Below, piece by piece: positions 45,499 to 57,175 of a stretch of 64,000 nucleotides of DNA. Each line of letters starts with the position of its first letter. The first letter of the stretch is position 1. A program made the position numbers and the translations under genes. The stretch spans positions 20,121,431 through 20,185,430 of the forward strand of contig OU452227.1 in the NCBI GenBank assembly GCA_911728455.2, given 5' to 3'. The notes below the pieces were generated by a model. The model was not told the origin of the DNA. It saw only the letters and a program-made list of their open reading frames with translations, and searched no databases. The DNA is from Marthasterias glacialis (Eukaryota; Echinodermata; Asteroidea; Forcipulatida; Asteriidae).

Positions 45499-46747
45499 TT
45501 TTGAAGAGTATTTGGGTGAATTTTAATACTCATTTTTGTATTCTTAACACAAACCTGGTCCAAATTTGAAGCACAGTTATTTGCTAGGCACATACATAGA
45601 TATTGTTTTTAATAGCAAAACCAGGTTACCAACTAAAAGGCTATTTTAAAGTGCATCGTACGTGACTGGTCTTTGCTAAAAGATGTGCAAAAGATGGGAG
45701 TCTTGGAACGCTAGTTGGCAGCAGACATGCTAGAAAAATGTTATATTAATGTCTTCGGAAACGATTGTTCTTGTACCAGCTTTGTGCAATGACTGGTCCA
45801 CTAAAGGCCCACCGTCATATTATTTTCAACCCGTTACTTGTTTTAAAACTTGTAATTTGTTTGAGAATTTTTATACCCATTTTTAAATGTTTACATTTTT
45901 AAAAGATATACCAACAATTTAGCATAACAAATTCAAATGTTTAAATATTTATTTTAATCTGCCACAGCAGTTAATAAGTTTTTTTCCTTCTGCATCATTT
46001 CCGAAACTAAATTTTGTAACTAAATTTTTCTTCTTTTGAATATAATCTTTGTAGACTAATATTGTGGTATATGTATATTCCTAGTACATGTAAGATGCAC
46101 GGACTTTTGATGCACATTACGGGCAGATGACACGCCTTCACACTAACGCCACTTTTTATTCTAGTTTTCATTAAATATTCCTTTAAAAAGTACGCGTTTA
46201 TAGTAATCACTTTCTAAAACTGCTGGAACTGGCTCTCATGAGATACCGGTATAATACCTATTGTTCTGGAGAGTTCAAGGTTTTGTAGTTTTGGGGAAAG
46301 GGCGCCCTCTCGCGGCGTCACAGCAGGCTCGCTCTCTCCCTTTCTAGCCTACGCGGTGTTCTACATGAGGTTACCGATCTAGTACCAAAAACATTAAGTT
46401 CAATCGGTTTCGAAGAGAATGATGTCCTAGAATCCAGAGGGCAATCACCGAGTACCTGTGCTCTGTAGTTACATATAGTCATCCGGGAAAGTGTTGGGGA
46501 TTTTTATCATTGTTTTGGATTACTGGCAAAAGAGGCATGAATAAATAGACGACCATCGAAACTAAGTTACTGATGCGGGTCATCCTTCTTTGCGTGGATC
46601 AGTGGGTACACACCCATCACAGAGATCCTCCAGTGGGACTCACACCAGAGTCTGCAAACGCAGCCCTCTACAGTTTGAAAACATGTTTGTAATTTCAAAC
46701 GGTTCGTTTGATACTTCTTGAAATCAAGTTGCCAATAATCACACCAG

Positions 46748-47082
46748 TATGGCGGCCCAGAAGGGACATCACAAATATCTTTGGGAATATTCGTCGACGT
46801 CGCAAATATTATGTTAAACATCTTTGCAAATAGTTGCAAAGTCGCAAATATCGTAAATATCGTAAATATCTTTGCAAATGTTTGCAATGTCGCAAATATT
46901 ATTGCAAATATCTGTGCAAATATTTGCGATGTCGCAATACATAATTGCAAATAGTTATCTTTGCAAATGATTTGCGATGTCGCAAGTATCTTTGCAAATA
47001 TCTTTGCAATAAGTTTTGCGACATTGCAAATATTATTTGCATAGACATTTGCGATGTGTGATGTCCCTTAAGGGCCACCATA
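46748..47082. mobile_element. Palindromic element of the GGTGGCCC family, short copy
   Basis: Ends TATGGCGGCCCAGAAGGGAC and TGATGTCCCTTAAGGGCCAC then CATA are inverted. The 6-bp flanks CACCAG and TACCAG look like a target duplication with one change. The interior is repeated, mutually complementary TTTGCAAAT/GCGATGTCGCAAATAT words. Larger sister at 49451-50583. Confidence 0.75.
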
Positions 47083-47694
47083 TACCAGCCTTTTAAAACG
47101 ACTAACAAACTATTATAGTACAGTTTGACTGCAGTGAGGCCCAACTCCTCCAATATCCTCTTCTATGTCCACACCACAGCAAATTGTCTGGACTTAGACT
47201 TTCTTGGAATGCCCAATCCTGCGAAAAGCACTGGCTGTTTGGCCCGAGTCATCATAAATCCTTCACTTTGGCAATTAGATATAGAAGAATTTTGGGACTG
47301 TATAATAAACTTATTTTACGTGCATAAAACTAACATTTTGTACAACTTGATATTATAACTTGTTACTACATTGTATTATGTATTCAGTGTTCAATAATGT
47401 CTACAGGGTAATCATGCAGCAATACTAAAACGGCAGTGTACTATTAAATTACAAATTACTAAAAAAACCAGTATGTATTTTGATTTGAAGCTCATGAAAT
47501 ACTATTTGTTGTTAACTATTATTTAAAAAAAAATAAACTAGTGATCATATGATGATCATTATGTATTTGTCGTGCATTTCCCATTATAACATGCATTCCC
47601 ACACATAAACTCGGCACACAACACTGCCTAGTCTATGTTACACAGGCATACCACCCGCTACCGACTTGAAACAAGTCTGACGGATGCACCTCAC

Positions 47695-47862
47695 TAAACA
47701 GGCTCCCATAGCAACCAATGCTAAATATTCAAAAACACACACAAAAAGACCTTAAAAGTCTCTCAGCCTCTAGAAAACAAATGTATTTTCTGACAACTGA
47801 ACTTCGTTTTTCTTGACAATTTTTAGTAGGTTAGCCGTTGAGAATTTTTGGTAGGCTGATCC
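47695..47862. repeat. Dispersed repeat G, copy 2
   Basis: Co-linear with 19065-19245 (CTCCCATAGCAACCAATGCT through GTAGGTTAGCCGTTGAGAAT), a few per cent diverged plus indels. Confidence 0.65.
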
Positions 47863-48218
47863 AAAATAAAAACACCCTTGAACGAGTAAACTGGCCAGAC
47901 TTCATCTTAGAAAAATGACCCTACACCGTTTAGCAAAATAGGGCCATTTTTAGAGGGACAGTCTACCCAAAATGCTCCAGGTTGAAAGTCAACAACCCTA
48001 GTGGCACAATGTTGGACCATTTTTCAACAATCCATAAAAGCAAGGACCTTCAAATCTTTGATTTACAGAAAAAATTGTGGGTGTACATTTTATTAATGAG
48101 CCTCGGCGCATGGATTTCTCTCGATGTGTAGTGCAACCCAACCAGACATAAACTTGAAACAGCGCCCTCTTGGGTTTATACATAATCATTATGTAAAAGT
48201 TTTACGGGCGACTTTGTA

Positions 48219-48698
48219 TAGACTGGTTCCTGGTCCCTACATCGTTCTCTTCTGTCTGTTTTTATAGGAACCGGTAGCTACTACCGATATGGCGCTTTTG
48301 ATAGGCCCTCGATTGCGCAAGCACAGTAATAGTTTTCTAGCTTAAGAGATGAGGTTATGCACGTGACGTGTGCATTTTGTTGTTTGACACTAGCACACGA
48401 GTGCATCGTAACCCTTCACCGGGACATATAGTGAACCAACCTTCAACATCAAGTTCTAGGGTAATTTCTACCTCCATGGTCTGCGCGATGGGAGATTCTG
48501 TGTCCATCACGTTTTGTGTAAGGCCGCATTGCATTATGGGATTACGTAGACATATATGCAAATTCTAATTAGCATATACCTGGCAGAAATGCTAAATTTC
48601 ATAACCCGCTACCGGTCCCTATATTCAGTCAGAACGAAAACGATCCATACAAAGTATAGACAGGTTCCCGGTCCCTACAAGGGACCGGGAACCTGTCT
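48219..48698. mobile_element. Related MITE, rearranged, with a 41-bp palindrome
   Basis: Shares TAGACTGGTTCCTGGTCCCT, GGCCGCATTGCATTATGGG, ATATGCAAATTCTAATTAGC and CGCTACCGGTCCCTATA with 32076-32275 but has about 220 bp of extra sequence. 48658-48698 is a perfect palindrome with 19-bp arms and a 3-bp loop (starts AGACAGGTTCCCGGTCCCT). Confidence 0.65.
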
Positions 48699-49490
48699 GG
48701 GCGTACTAAACCATGCGACACGGCCCGACAAGGAGCATTTTTTACCACTGAGAAAATGGCGTGGACCATTCATTTACACTGGGGCACTCATCAGTTTACA
48801 AGGCAACCATTTTCTAAGTGGACATTTATATGCAATTGCCCCATAGGGATTTTTGCTCAGGGTGGGTCAGCGGAGTTCCGTGCGTGACATCGCGAGTGCT
48901 CCCTCTAGTTCTTATAATATAAATCTATGATCAGGGGTTAGTGACGAGAGATATCGATACGGTAGCGAGGCTGGGCATAAAAATGATAAAAATGCTTTTG
49001 TTGGTATATGCTCAGCTACAGTTCAAGTTTATTAATGATTTTTTTTTATCGGGTAATGGTCATTAAAAATTGTGCAACGTCGCAAATAAAATGTGCGAAT
49101 ATTTGCAATTTCCATTCCCTTCACGGCCCCCGTAAATATTTTTTTAATTACTTGCAGATATTAGATGGGGGATGCTTTGGATACATGATTCCGGAAATAT
49201 TGTTGTTAAAGCAAGCACGTGACAATGTATCACATACCCCGAGAATGACGCGTGACACTTTCTTTGTGTCTACTTCCTGCTCCACAACGGTTCCATTTTT
49301 TAACGGATGGAAAGGGAGAAGTTGGTCGGTCAGGCGTTCCTGTTGTATGGCCACAGCGAAGAAAGGACACACAGTGAGTACAACTTACAACCATACAGAC
49401 AAATGACACATTTTACGTATGTTTTTCAGCCAGACTATGAGTCCGTTATATATGGTGGCCCTGAAGGGACATCGCACATCGCAAACGTGT

Positions 49491-49800
49491 GCGCATACGT
49501 ATGCGATGTCGTGAAACAAATCGCGAATATGTGCGCACACGTATGCGATGTCGTGAAACAAATCGCGAATATGTGCGCACACGTATGCAATGTCGTAGAA
49601 TAAATCGCGAATATGTGCGCACACGTATGCAATGTCGTGAACCAAATCGCGAATGTGTGCGCACACGTATGCAATGTCGTGAACCAAATCGTGAATGTGT
49701 GCGCACACGTATGCAATGTCGTGAAACAAATCGCGAATGTGTGCGCACACGGTATGCAATGTCGTGAACCAATTCGCGAATATGTGCGCACTCGTCTGCG
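49491..49800. repeat. 42-bp tandem array, left arm
   Basis: Units recur every 42 bp (ATGTCGTGAAAC-type words at about 49505, 49547, 49589, 49631 and on), alternating AAACAAATCGCG and AACCAAATCGCG variants. Confidence 0.88.
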
Positions 49801-50269
49801 AATATATTCGCGATGTCGTGAATGTTATTGCATACCATTGTCGCATACCTTTGGGGTGATGTCATAGTTGCGGACAATGTGTTAGTGAACTAGGGAGTAT
49901 GCAAGTGGCCCTGGTCCCATTTGTATACCAAAGACATTCAATGCAGGAGCTTGGGTACCAGGCAGGTACATTGTGTGGCCACTCTATGTGCAGCCGCCAT
50001 CTACCGTGTGATGTTCAATCGTTCAGCATCATCAAAAATTAGCATAAAATAGGCTTACTACAATCAAAAATCAACAGTCAATAGCAAGAAAACAGTCATG
50101 AGTTATGAGACAGTCACGCACGAAGATAAATTAGTCTGACCTTATTTATATATGCCTGTACGTCTTGATTCCAGACTTGGTGCTTCAACCCCCCAGATCA
50201 ATAGACATTGTATTCAAAGGTATGCGACAACGGTATGCAATAAAATTCACGACATCGCGAATATATTCG

Positions 50270-50552
50270 CAGACGAGTGCGCACATAAAAAATTATTCGC
50301 GATTTGGTTCACGACATTGCATACCGTGTTCGCACACATTCAGGATTTGTTTCACGACATTGCATACGTGTGCGCACATATTCGCGATTTGGTTCACGAC
50401 ATTGCATACGTGTGCGCACACATTCGCGATTTGGTTTACGACATTGCATACGTGTGCGCATATATTCGCGATTTGGTTCACGACATTGCATACGTGTGCG
50501 CACACATTCGCGAATTGTTTCACGACATTGCATACGTGTGCGCACACGTATG
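50270..50552. repeat. 42-bp tandem array, right arm (inverted)
   Basis: Units read CACGACATTGCATACGTGTG then CGCACATATTCGCGATTTGG, the complement of the left array, at 42-bp spacing. Confidence 0.88.
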
Positions 50553-50625
50553 CGATGTGCGATGTCCCTTCAGGGCCACCATAGTTATAAGATCATCTGA
50601 CTTGTGAACATTGGGTTTTGTGTTA

Positions 50626-51576
50626 GGCCTAAAAAAATGTTGAGTTGCCCTCAACCGACCGACCCAAAAGTGCTGATTTTTTTGGTCGTTTTTGTTTTGT
50701 CTTAGGTCATTCATATTGAATGAAACTTACCAACTTTCTTTGTATAATATCCATAAAATCCAAGTATTTATCGCAAATAAACTTAAACAAATGTCCAAAA
50801 CATATAGATTCTAAAGTAAACATGCAGGAGGGCGACATTTTACATGTGTCTGTGTGTCGCAAACGCGTACACAGTATGCCTGTACTGTACACGTACCTAG
50901 GATCGATTCCATGAAAAATACCAATGAACTGCGGAATGCTCGAGTGTTGCATGCGTGGTATAGATCGCGGATGCAACCATGGTCCGTACTGCAATATACA
51001 GCCCAAATTTGGAAGGGTGGTCATATAAGCCAACAAGTGGATTCACTGGTACCCAACACTAACTTGTTTTGAGAGTGAGTACCAGACAATACCAGCTGCT
51101 GACATCAAACGGTCATTTTTAGAACATACTTTGGTGAAGGGTTATCCGAACTGATATTTCAAACAAATTACCGATACAATTCATTTTAAGTCACATATAA
51201 AAACATAGGCCTACCACGTTTGATTTGTGAACCCACTTCCCATTTACCCATGACTCAACCTACACGTTTTAAAATCGAATGGCCAATGACATGTTGAGCA
51301 TTGCATGCGAGATGAATGAATTCGCTGTGTCAATGAATAGCAAGAGATTTATCACACTTTTCATAATCAGTCTGAATGAATCTTTCTAATGTTAATTTTT
51401 ACAGCATTGAAAAACATGAACACATGGTTAGTGTTATTATTTCCAGTACATTCAATCTTAAAAGGACAATCAAGGAGAAAAAAAGAAAAGAAAAAAATAA
51501 TAATAAAAAATCCCGACCGACCGACCCCTTCAAATATTTTCACGGGAGGGCAACTAAACAAATTTTTTGTTTGGCC
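50626..51576. mobile_element. 951-bp DNA transposon with TTA target duplication
   Basis: TTA flanks both sides (50623-50625, 51577-51579) and is single at 52654-52656 in the empty copy. Ends GGCCTAAAAAAATGTTGAGT then TGCCCTC, and the complement of GGCCAAACAAAAAATTTG then AGTTGCCCTC, are imperfect inverted repeats, followed inside by GACCGACCGACCC on both sides. No transposase. A 3-bp TTA duplication fits PIF/Harbinger (inference). Confidence 0.8.
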
Positions 51577-51929
51577 TTATGTTCAGTCGTTTATGTTCCG
51601 CCTTAACCCTTTCATCTTCCATAACGTGGTGTTTCCGTGTTGTCATTATACGGGCACGTAGGGTGGATGGGGATGGGGGAGGGGGGTTATCGACGTCATA
51701 TTGCGCTTTAATTTACTTTACTTTACTGATCAGTATGCATTCGGGGCAACGATGTTCTTCTTGAAACGCCTAACGCATGTTTTTTTTATACCCTTGTTAT
51801 TTCAGTGACTTTGGCTTGGATTTGAATAAATAACTACGGGGTAAATGACGAAAAGTTTTCTTGACAGAGTTCAAAATGGAAACTGAGATTGTTACGAATG
51901 ATTTTATGAGACGAAGCGACCATAATAGA

Positions 51930-52145
51930 GCACCTTGAAAGGGTTACAATGCAAGATGAGGTGGCGCATATTGCTGCCAGACCATGCCAGAAACACCGGG
52001 GGCAAACCCCTTCTCTTTACGATAAGTGTACTGGGTTCTTCAGTTATGTGCATTACACAACACACAGGACCAACGGCTATACGTCCCATCCGAAGGACGA
52101 AGCAATAATGGCTAAGTGTCTTCATTAAGGACACAAGTTTCAAGA
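51930..52145 (-). mobile_element. tRNA-derived SINE-like copy, inverted, tail-side part
   Basis: CGTCCCATCCGAAGGACGAA and GCAATAATGGCTAAGTGTCT match 36275-36522 in the same orientation. The tRNA-like head is lost next to a poly-G tract at 52168. Confidence 0.5.
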
Positions 52146-52347
52146 CCGATATTGTAGATATTGGATTGGGGGGGGGGGGGGGGTGCGGCAAATACACGAT
52201 TCGGAACTATTGTTGATACAGGCAAATCTGTAGTATAAATGCAAACTCCAATACAAATGCTCGTCAACAGTTCAACACTGATTTCATTACGTGCAGATAG
52301 ACAAACCGAAGGTTGTTGGCGCATTCGCATTTGCAACAAAACACTAT

Positions 52348-52730
52348 AAGCACGTGAAAATGTGCCATATGCCTCGAGAATGACGCGTGCACTTTGTACT
52401 TTTTTGTTTTACATTTACATCCTTCTTCACAACGGTTCCATTTTCTAACGGATGGAAAGGGAGAAGTTGGTCGGTTAGGCGCTCCACTTGTAAAGCCACA
52501 GCGACAGGGTGTTACCAACCATGGCGAAAGAAAGGACACACAGTGAGTATAACTTTACAACCATACAGACAAATGACACATTTCACTTATGTTTTTCAGC
52601 CAGACTATGAGTTCGTCATAAGATCATCTGACTTGTGAACAATGGGTTTTGTGTTATGTTCGGTCTTTTGCGTTCCGCCTTAACTCTTTCCTCTTCCATA
52701 TTAACGTGGTGCGTCCTTTCCGCGCAGTCA
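52348..52730. repeat. Local duplication copy 2, uninterrupted
   Basis: Runs AAGCACGTGAAAATGTG to TAACGTGGTGCGTCC without the two insertions of copy 1. It preserves the pre-insertion sites at 52615-52620 (GTCATA) and 52654-52656 (TTA). Confidence 0.85.
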
Positions 52731-53857
52731 AACTGCACGATCAAACCTAACCTTTCGTCAAGGCCTTCATGGCTTAGACATCGTTGTAGCCGCGAAGCCA
52801 TGCACGAGGGCATTTTCCAACTTGTCAGGAATTTCTAATGTTTTTCTTTATTTCTCGATTTTTGCTACTCTAACAGGGTAGCAAAATTCCCAGCCGATCA
52901 GAAGCGATGGGGTCAGCATGCATTAACCTAATCCGCATTGTGATTGGCTAACCAATGATTCAGAGCTGTTCTTAGATACATACAAATGATTAATAAATTA
53001 TACATGAAACTGCACGAATAATTCAACACCAAAACCGCAAAATTGGAACCGCGAGTTGGAAAAGGCCCAAATGGCTTTGCCACTCGATTGTGCGCGCTGA
53101 CATGTATATAGCTGAGCCACAAAGGCCTTGACGAAAGTCTACATCAAACCCCAAAACGACAACAACTTAGGAACAGCTCACCGAAGTTTCGTCTGAAATA
53201 CTCTTCGATTTCTAAGGTTTATTTTCTGTTTTATTTCCATGAGCAGACTTACCAGGTAGATTGTCATTGTTTGCGTAGTTCTGAGCATGCGCGCATATCC
53301 GAGAACAGTGGATTTACAACTGATCTCTATTATGTTATACATACAACACAAAAATAAATTCAATATGCAAACTAATGGAGAAATAAAGAAAAACTTATTT
53401 ATGTAATTTAAAATTTGTTTAAAGCCTAATAATATGCAACAATTCTGTGGAATGAATGACACAGTGCCCATCTTGCTAAGGAGAATGTTGGAACAAAATC
53501 AAAACAAACTTACACCAGCATGTAAGATGTAGTTAAAAATGTGTTTCTATAAACTTAACAAACATCCAAGTTGTCTGTAGAAGAAACTTACCTTCTGAAG
53601 ATGGGCTGGAAAGTCAAATTATTGTCAGTTCCACATCTGCTCTCAGTTTTGTTGTCAACCCAGTCTAAACCAAACAAGACTCTTCCAAATGGTTTGAGCA
53701 GAAAACAGATGTTTTGGATGGCTTTCATTAATTTTGTCCCGCTTCATGTTTATAATCCATTTCTGAGTGAGAGCAGGATGGCGTAAGGGAAAACTGAAAG
53801 AAATGAAGAACCCAAAATGGTTTAATATTAATTACTGCAAAGGCCACCCAATATGAA

Positions 53858-54192
53858 ACAATGTGAAAGTCAGGGCCTCAGTAAACATGCTATCCTCGCA
53901 GCGTTTATACACATAAAGAAACGATAGTGGGCTAAAAATCATCGATTTGGAGGACCGAAAATGATCGTGAGTACTATCAAATGCATTTTATTTCATCTTA
54001 AACACTTGGAGAAGCCAGTAGGCGATTTTCAAGCAATTCTGTTGAGTCTTTGTCATAATTTTGACAATTTTATAACTGGTTCATAAAAAATCCGCTTCGT
54101 CACAATTCCCAAGTATATCATGGACTGGGGCGCTAGTACGATCGATGTCAAAATCTCAAAAAAGAAGTACAGCGCCCCAGTTACTGGGTCTA
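53858..54192 (+). mobile_element. Fragment of one arm of the 16644-18209 foldback
   Basis: ATCGATTTGGAGGAC, GAGAAGCCAGTAGGCGATTT, AGCAATTCTGTTGAGT and TACAGCGCCCCAGTTACTGG follow the order of the right arm (17518-17913). Neither the loop nor the outer terminal repeat is present, and no second arm follows. Confidence 0.75.
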
Positions 54193-54465
54193 TTCCCTTA
54201 TGATACCCATATGGATCTTTACATACTCTACCCAATTTTGCGTTTGCAGACCCAAAACGCAACAATGCATGAACAATGCATGAACCTTGTTTATGTAAAT
54301 TTACTGAGCAGTCATCTTTTCTCTTTGGTGAAAAAATTCCAAAAAAATGCATTTTTTGAGTCAATGCACCTTTGACCAGTTCTGGATCACTCAACATTAA
54401 AGCAATGTCTGGTAACATCATACATACTTTTTAGAGCACTCAACACATACAATTTTACATGTCGA

Positions 54466-54533
54466 GAAGTAGTCCTAGAACTATGAGGTTAGTTCCGCTA
54501 TCGTCTCCACGAACCTCATAGAGTGACATGTAC
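54466..54533. repeat. Small inverted repeat
   Basis: ACTATGAGGTTAGTTC and GAACCTCATAG are complementary, with ACATGTC/GACATGT outside them. Hairpin about 70 bp. Confidence 0.55.
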
Positions 54534-55509
54534 AAAATCCTATTCGAAACTTTCTGCCCTTCACGTTTACATGGCTACAGTTCTTTTTTGAAATCAGATC
54601 TCGCCAAAACTAGGCTCTATGTGTTCTTTCAACTCTCATCGAGCGTTGCACGGGTCCAGAAAATCCACTCCGCAAACTAAAAGTTGTAAAAAGTGATAAA
54701 TTCTCACCGTAACTCAGATCCCATTCAAACAGTATTGCAACAAATATGGCGGCCGGAGTTGCAAAATTAACTGGTACGCGGAACCAGCCCATAGGACCAG
54801 CATACCGCATAGCAGCATTCTAGGAGTAGTCGAGAAGTATAAAACTATTTGAATAAATAGCTGTTAATAATATTACTTGTATTTTCAAGATGGAGGACAA
54901 CATTTTCATTGATGCACGACAACTTTACGAATAGGAATGAGGGTTTGCAATAAAGGTTCCTCTTCTGATCCAAAATAGGAGCAACTGATCCAGAACTGGT
55001 CAAAAAGATGTCAATTCTTTTCTCAAAGCCCCTTCCAAGATACAAATATTTTTGGTCATTTGACACTTGGTGACTTTTATGGCCTGTTTAGGTAAACTAA
55101 TTGACATACTTCATTTAAAATTGTCGAAAAATCTGCGATGGCACAGCGTGAATTCATAAAAATGATGCCTAACTGGTCAAATGACTGTACACTACTATTA
55201 CTAATAATTAAAGTGGAACAGTTTTTAGCCTGAAATTTCCGTTTTAAACAGTACCGAAGTATAACGAGATACTTACAGATGGAATGTCTTTCCACATCCT
55301 AGGAACTGTGTGTTGGCACTGTGCATTGCTGCACAAGTTGGCCTTTTCCTGGATAAATCTAGCAAAGCACGAAATCATAAGTGCAGAGAACCACTATTCA
55401 CCACCTGTGGTTGTTCGTGCGAGTTTGAAAATGGCGTCCATTGATATCAGTGGGATAAGTCTGCTGCCACCAAGTGTCCCCAAAAGTATCCCCTTAGGCT
55501 ATAATTTTT

Positions 55510-55790
55510 ATACGGGTGCCATAGATCCTGGAGAACGCTGAGCTCGACCGCTCTCTGTGTCGTCTGTAGACGCGGCGTATCGATACGCGTGACACGCGTG
55601 TATGACAAAATGATCATCACGTGACACGCGTGTATGGCAAAATGGCAACGCACATAGACCGTTTCTGTGTGTTTTCAATGTGCTAATTTTGCCATACACG
55701 CGTAAAAAAATTGTGGACGCGCGTCCATAAAGTGGTCTCACAACGAAAGTGCACGCACAATGACGCACTCAGCGTTCTCCGGGATATATT
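55510..55790. mobile_element. Inverted-repeat element with GGAGAACGCTGAG ends
   Basis: CCTGGAGAACGCTGAG at the left and CTCAGCGTTCTCCGGGA at the right are complementary. The interior has ACACGCGTGTATGRCAAAAT repeated, itself inverted (TTTTGCCATACACGCG). Non-coding MITE by structure. Confidence 0.6.
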
Positions 55791-55985
55791 TCTATGACGG
55801 GTGCACTCCCACTAAATTGGGAGAACGTGACAGTCCGTCGGCCTCATGAATATTTTGTTTGCTCTCAAATATTCCATACTATATTTAAAAGGGAAAATTA
55901 AAAGGGGTACAGTGTAAAAACTTTGCAAAATTCGACATGGGGGGGGGGGGGTTGGCTTCTAACTTGAGGTATTTAGGATGACCAG

Positions 55986-56122
55986 GAGTGGAGTTCACAA
56001 AGCGCTAGGACTAGGCCTAGTCTTATCTCGAGTATGAGTAACTAGGCCTAGTCCCAACTTATCGGACCAGTCATACTTTAGTACTAGTCCTAAGTTAGGA
56101 CCAGTTTTGTGAAATCCACCCT
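55986..56122. mobile_element. Palindromic MITE family B, copy 3
   Basis: It begins GAGTGGAGTTCACAAAGCGC and ends AGTTTTGTGAAATCCACCCT, with CTAGTCCTAAGTTAGGACCA inside. Intergenic, upstream of the second caveolin. Confidence 0.75.
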
Positions 56123-56802
56123 GAGCCCTGAAAAAAGCTCATATTATTTGCTCGTAGGTGTGGGACCACTTTTCCAGATCGATGATCGGACGTTTTGAAA
56201 TTTAAGTGTAGGGATGTTTTTCACCTGGACAGAGAATAACTCGACGGGCCTTGGCACTACCCATGTCAGAGGATGGAAGTTTAAGACTTATTGAATATTT
56301 TCTTTTTATTTGAAAACGCTGGGAGACTTCTAAGTATTGTTAAAGTCTTTGTTTTATATTTAGCGTTTTTGCACTGTGTGCTATTGGAGTTTATTTAGCG
56401 GGGTGCACCCATACTGTATCAGCTCAATGCAACCCGAACACCCGAACACCCGAACACCCGACGTCGTCACTTCAATAGCGGCTCGTGAATAATGCTGTGA
56501 TGTCTCATAATATACGTACTGAAGCAATCTAGAGACATGTCTACAGCAGAGGTCAAGGGCACAGCACAGCTTTGACATGGCGCTCAGTTTATTTGATGCA
56601 AGTGCAAACCATGTACGGTTTGATAAGAATGTCTGACGCATGTTTACTTAAGCAAAAACGTATACAATTTTAATCATTAACAATTTCATGCTTAACTCAT
56701 TCTTAATTATGACAAAAACCTTAGACAGGAAAAGGTTTTGATACCTGTTGTTTAATCATTATTCTTGAATCTACTCTCAATATTGCCTTTTCAATGTTTA
56801 GG

Positions 56803-57175
56803 CAGCGCCGTACCAGGGTAAAATTTTAGGGGGCATAAAGGGGGAGGGGGAACCATTTTTCCGAGGGGGGCATTTTGGGCCAACTAAAACTGCAATTTCC
56901 GTTTGTATGTTTCCCAAACAAGCCCCTTTTCAGCGCTCTTCTGACTTGTTGAGGTAAAAAAAAAAACATTCTACGTATAAATAATACAAAATAGTTGTAA
57001 ACACATTGAAGTTACAACAGAAAAGCTCATAAAATGTAACATTTTAAACTGGTATTTTTTAAGTCTTAAAAGTCCAGATTTCAAATGGGGGCACCCGGGG
57101 GGGGGGGTGACGAACATCAGTTGGGGGGGGGGGGGCACGTGCCTCCGTGCCCCCTTACGGTATGCCACTATAGGT
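56803..57175. repeat. G/C-run repeat, copy 3
   Basis: GGCAGCGCCGTACCAGGG at the left and CCTTACGGTATGCCACTAT at the right, with long poly-G runs near 57100 and 57125. Confidence 0.5.

Larger units (their letters stand above)
49451..50583. mobile_element. Palindromic element whose arms are 42-bp tandem arrays
   Basis: Ends TATGGTGGCCCTGAAGGGAC and its complement. The 6-bp duplication GTTATA is at 49445-49450 and 50584-50589. Left arm has about seven and right arm about six units of 42 bp, such as ACGTATGCAATGTCGTGAAA plus CAAATCGCGAATGTGTGCGCAC. The two arrays are inverted around a roughly 340-bp centre (49870-50215). The empty paralogous site is at 52615-52620. Because 42 is a multiple of 3, all frames show 14-residue repeats; these are not protein genes. 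Confidence 0.85.
49213..51645. repeat. Local duplication copy 1, interrupted by two insertions
   Basis: Segments 49213-49450, 50584-50625 and 51577-51645 are co-linear with 52348-52730. Shared words: AACGGATGGAAAGGGAGAAG, AGGACACACAGTGAGTA, ACCATACAGACAAATGACAC, GATCATCTGACTTGTGAACA, TTCCGCCTTAAC. A conserved frame on minus reads ERLTDQLLPFHPL then NGTVV in both copies; unrecognised. Confidence 0.85.

Noticed and set aside
46567..47153. Phe/Ile/Ala-Thr repeat frames
   Set aside because: They lie within the palindromic element at 46748-47082 and are its TTTGCAAAT repeats translated.
49491..49800. CRISPR-like appearance (regular repeats with slight variants)
   Set aside because: The units are contiguous, without unique spacers, and the genome is animal.
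49385..50607. Several 80-150-codon frames with 14-residue repeats such as CAHVCNVVNQIA
   Set aside because: The 42-bp repeat unit keeps every frame open on both strands. The frames end at the array edges and are shared with the inverted arm; this is a transposon arm, not a repeat protein.
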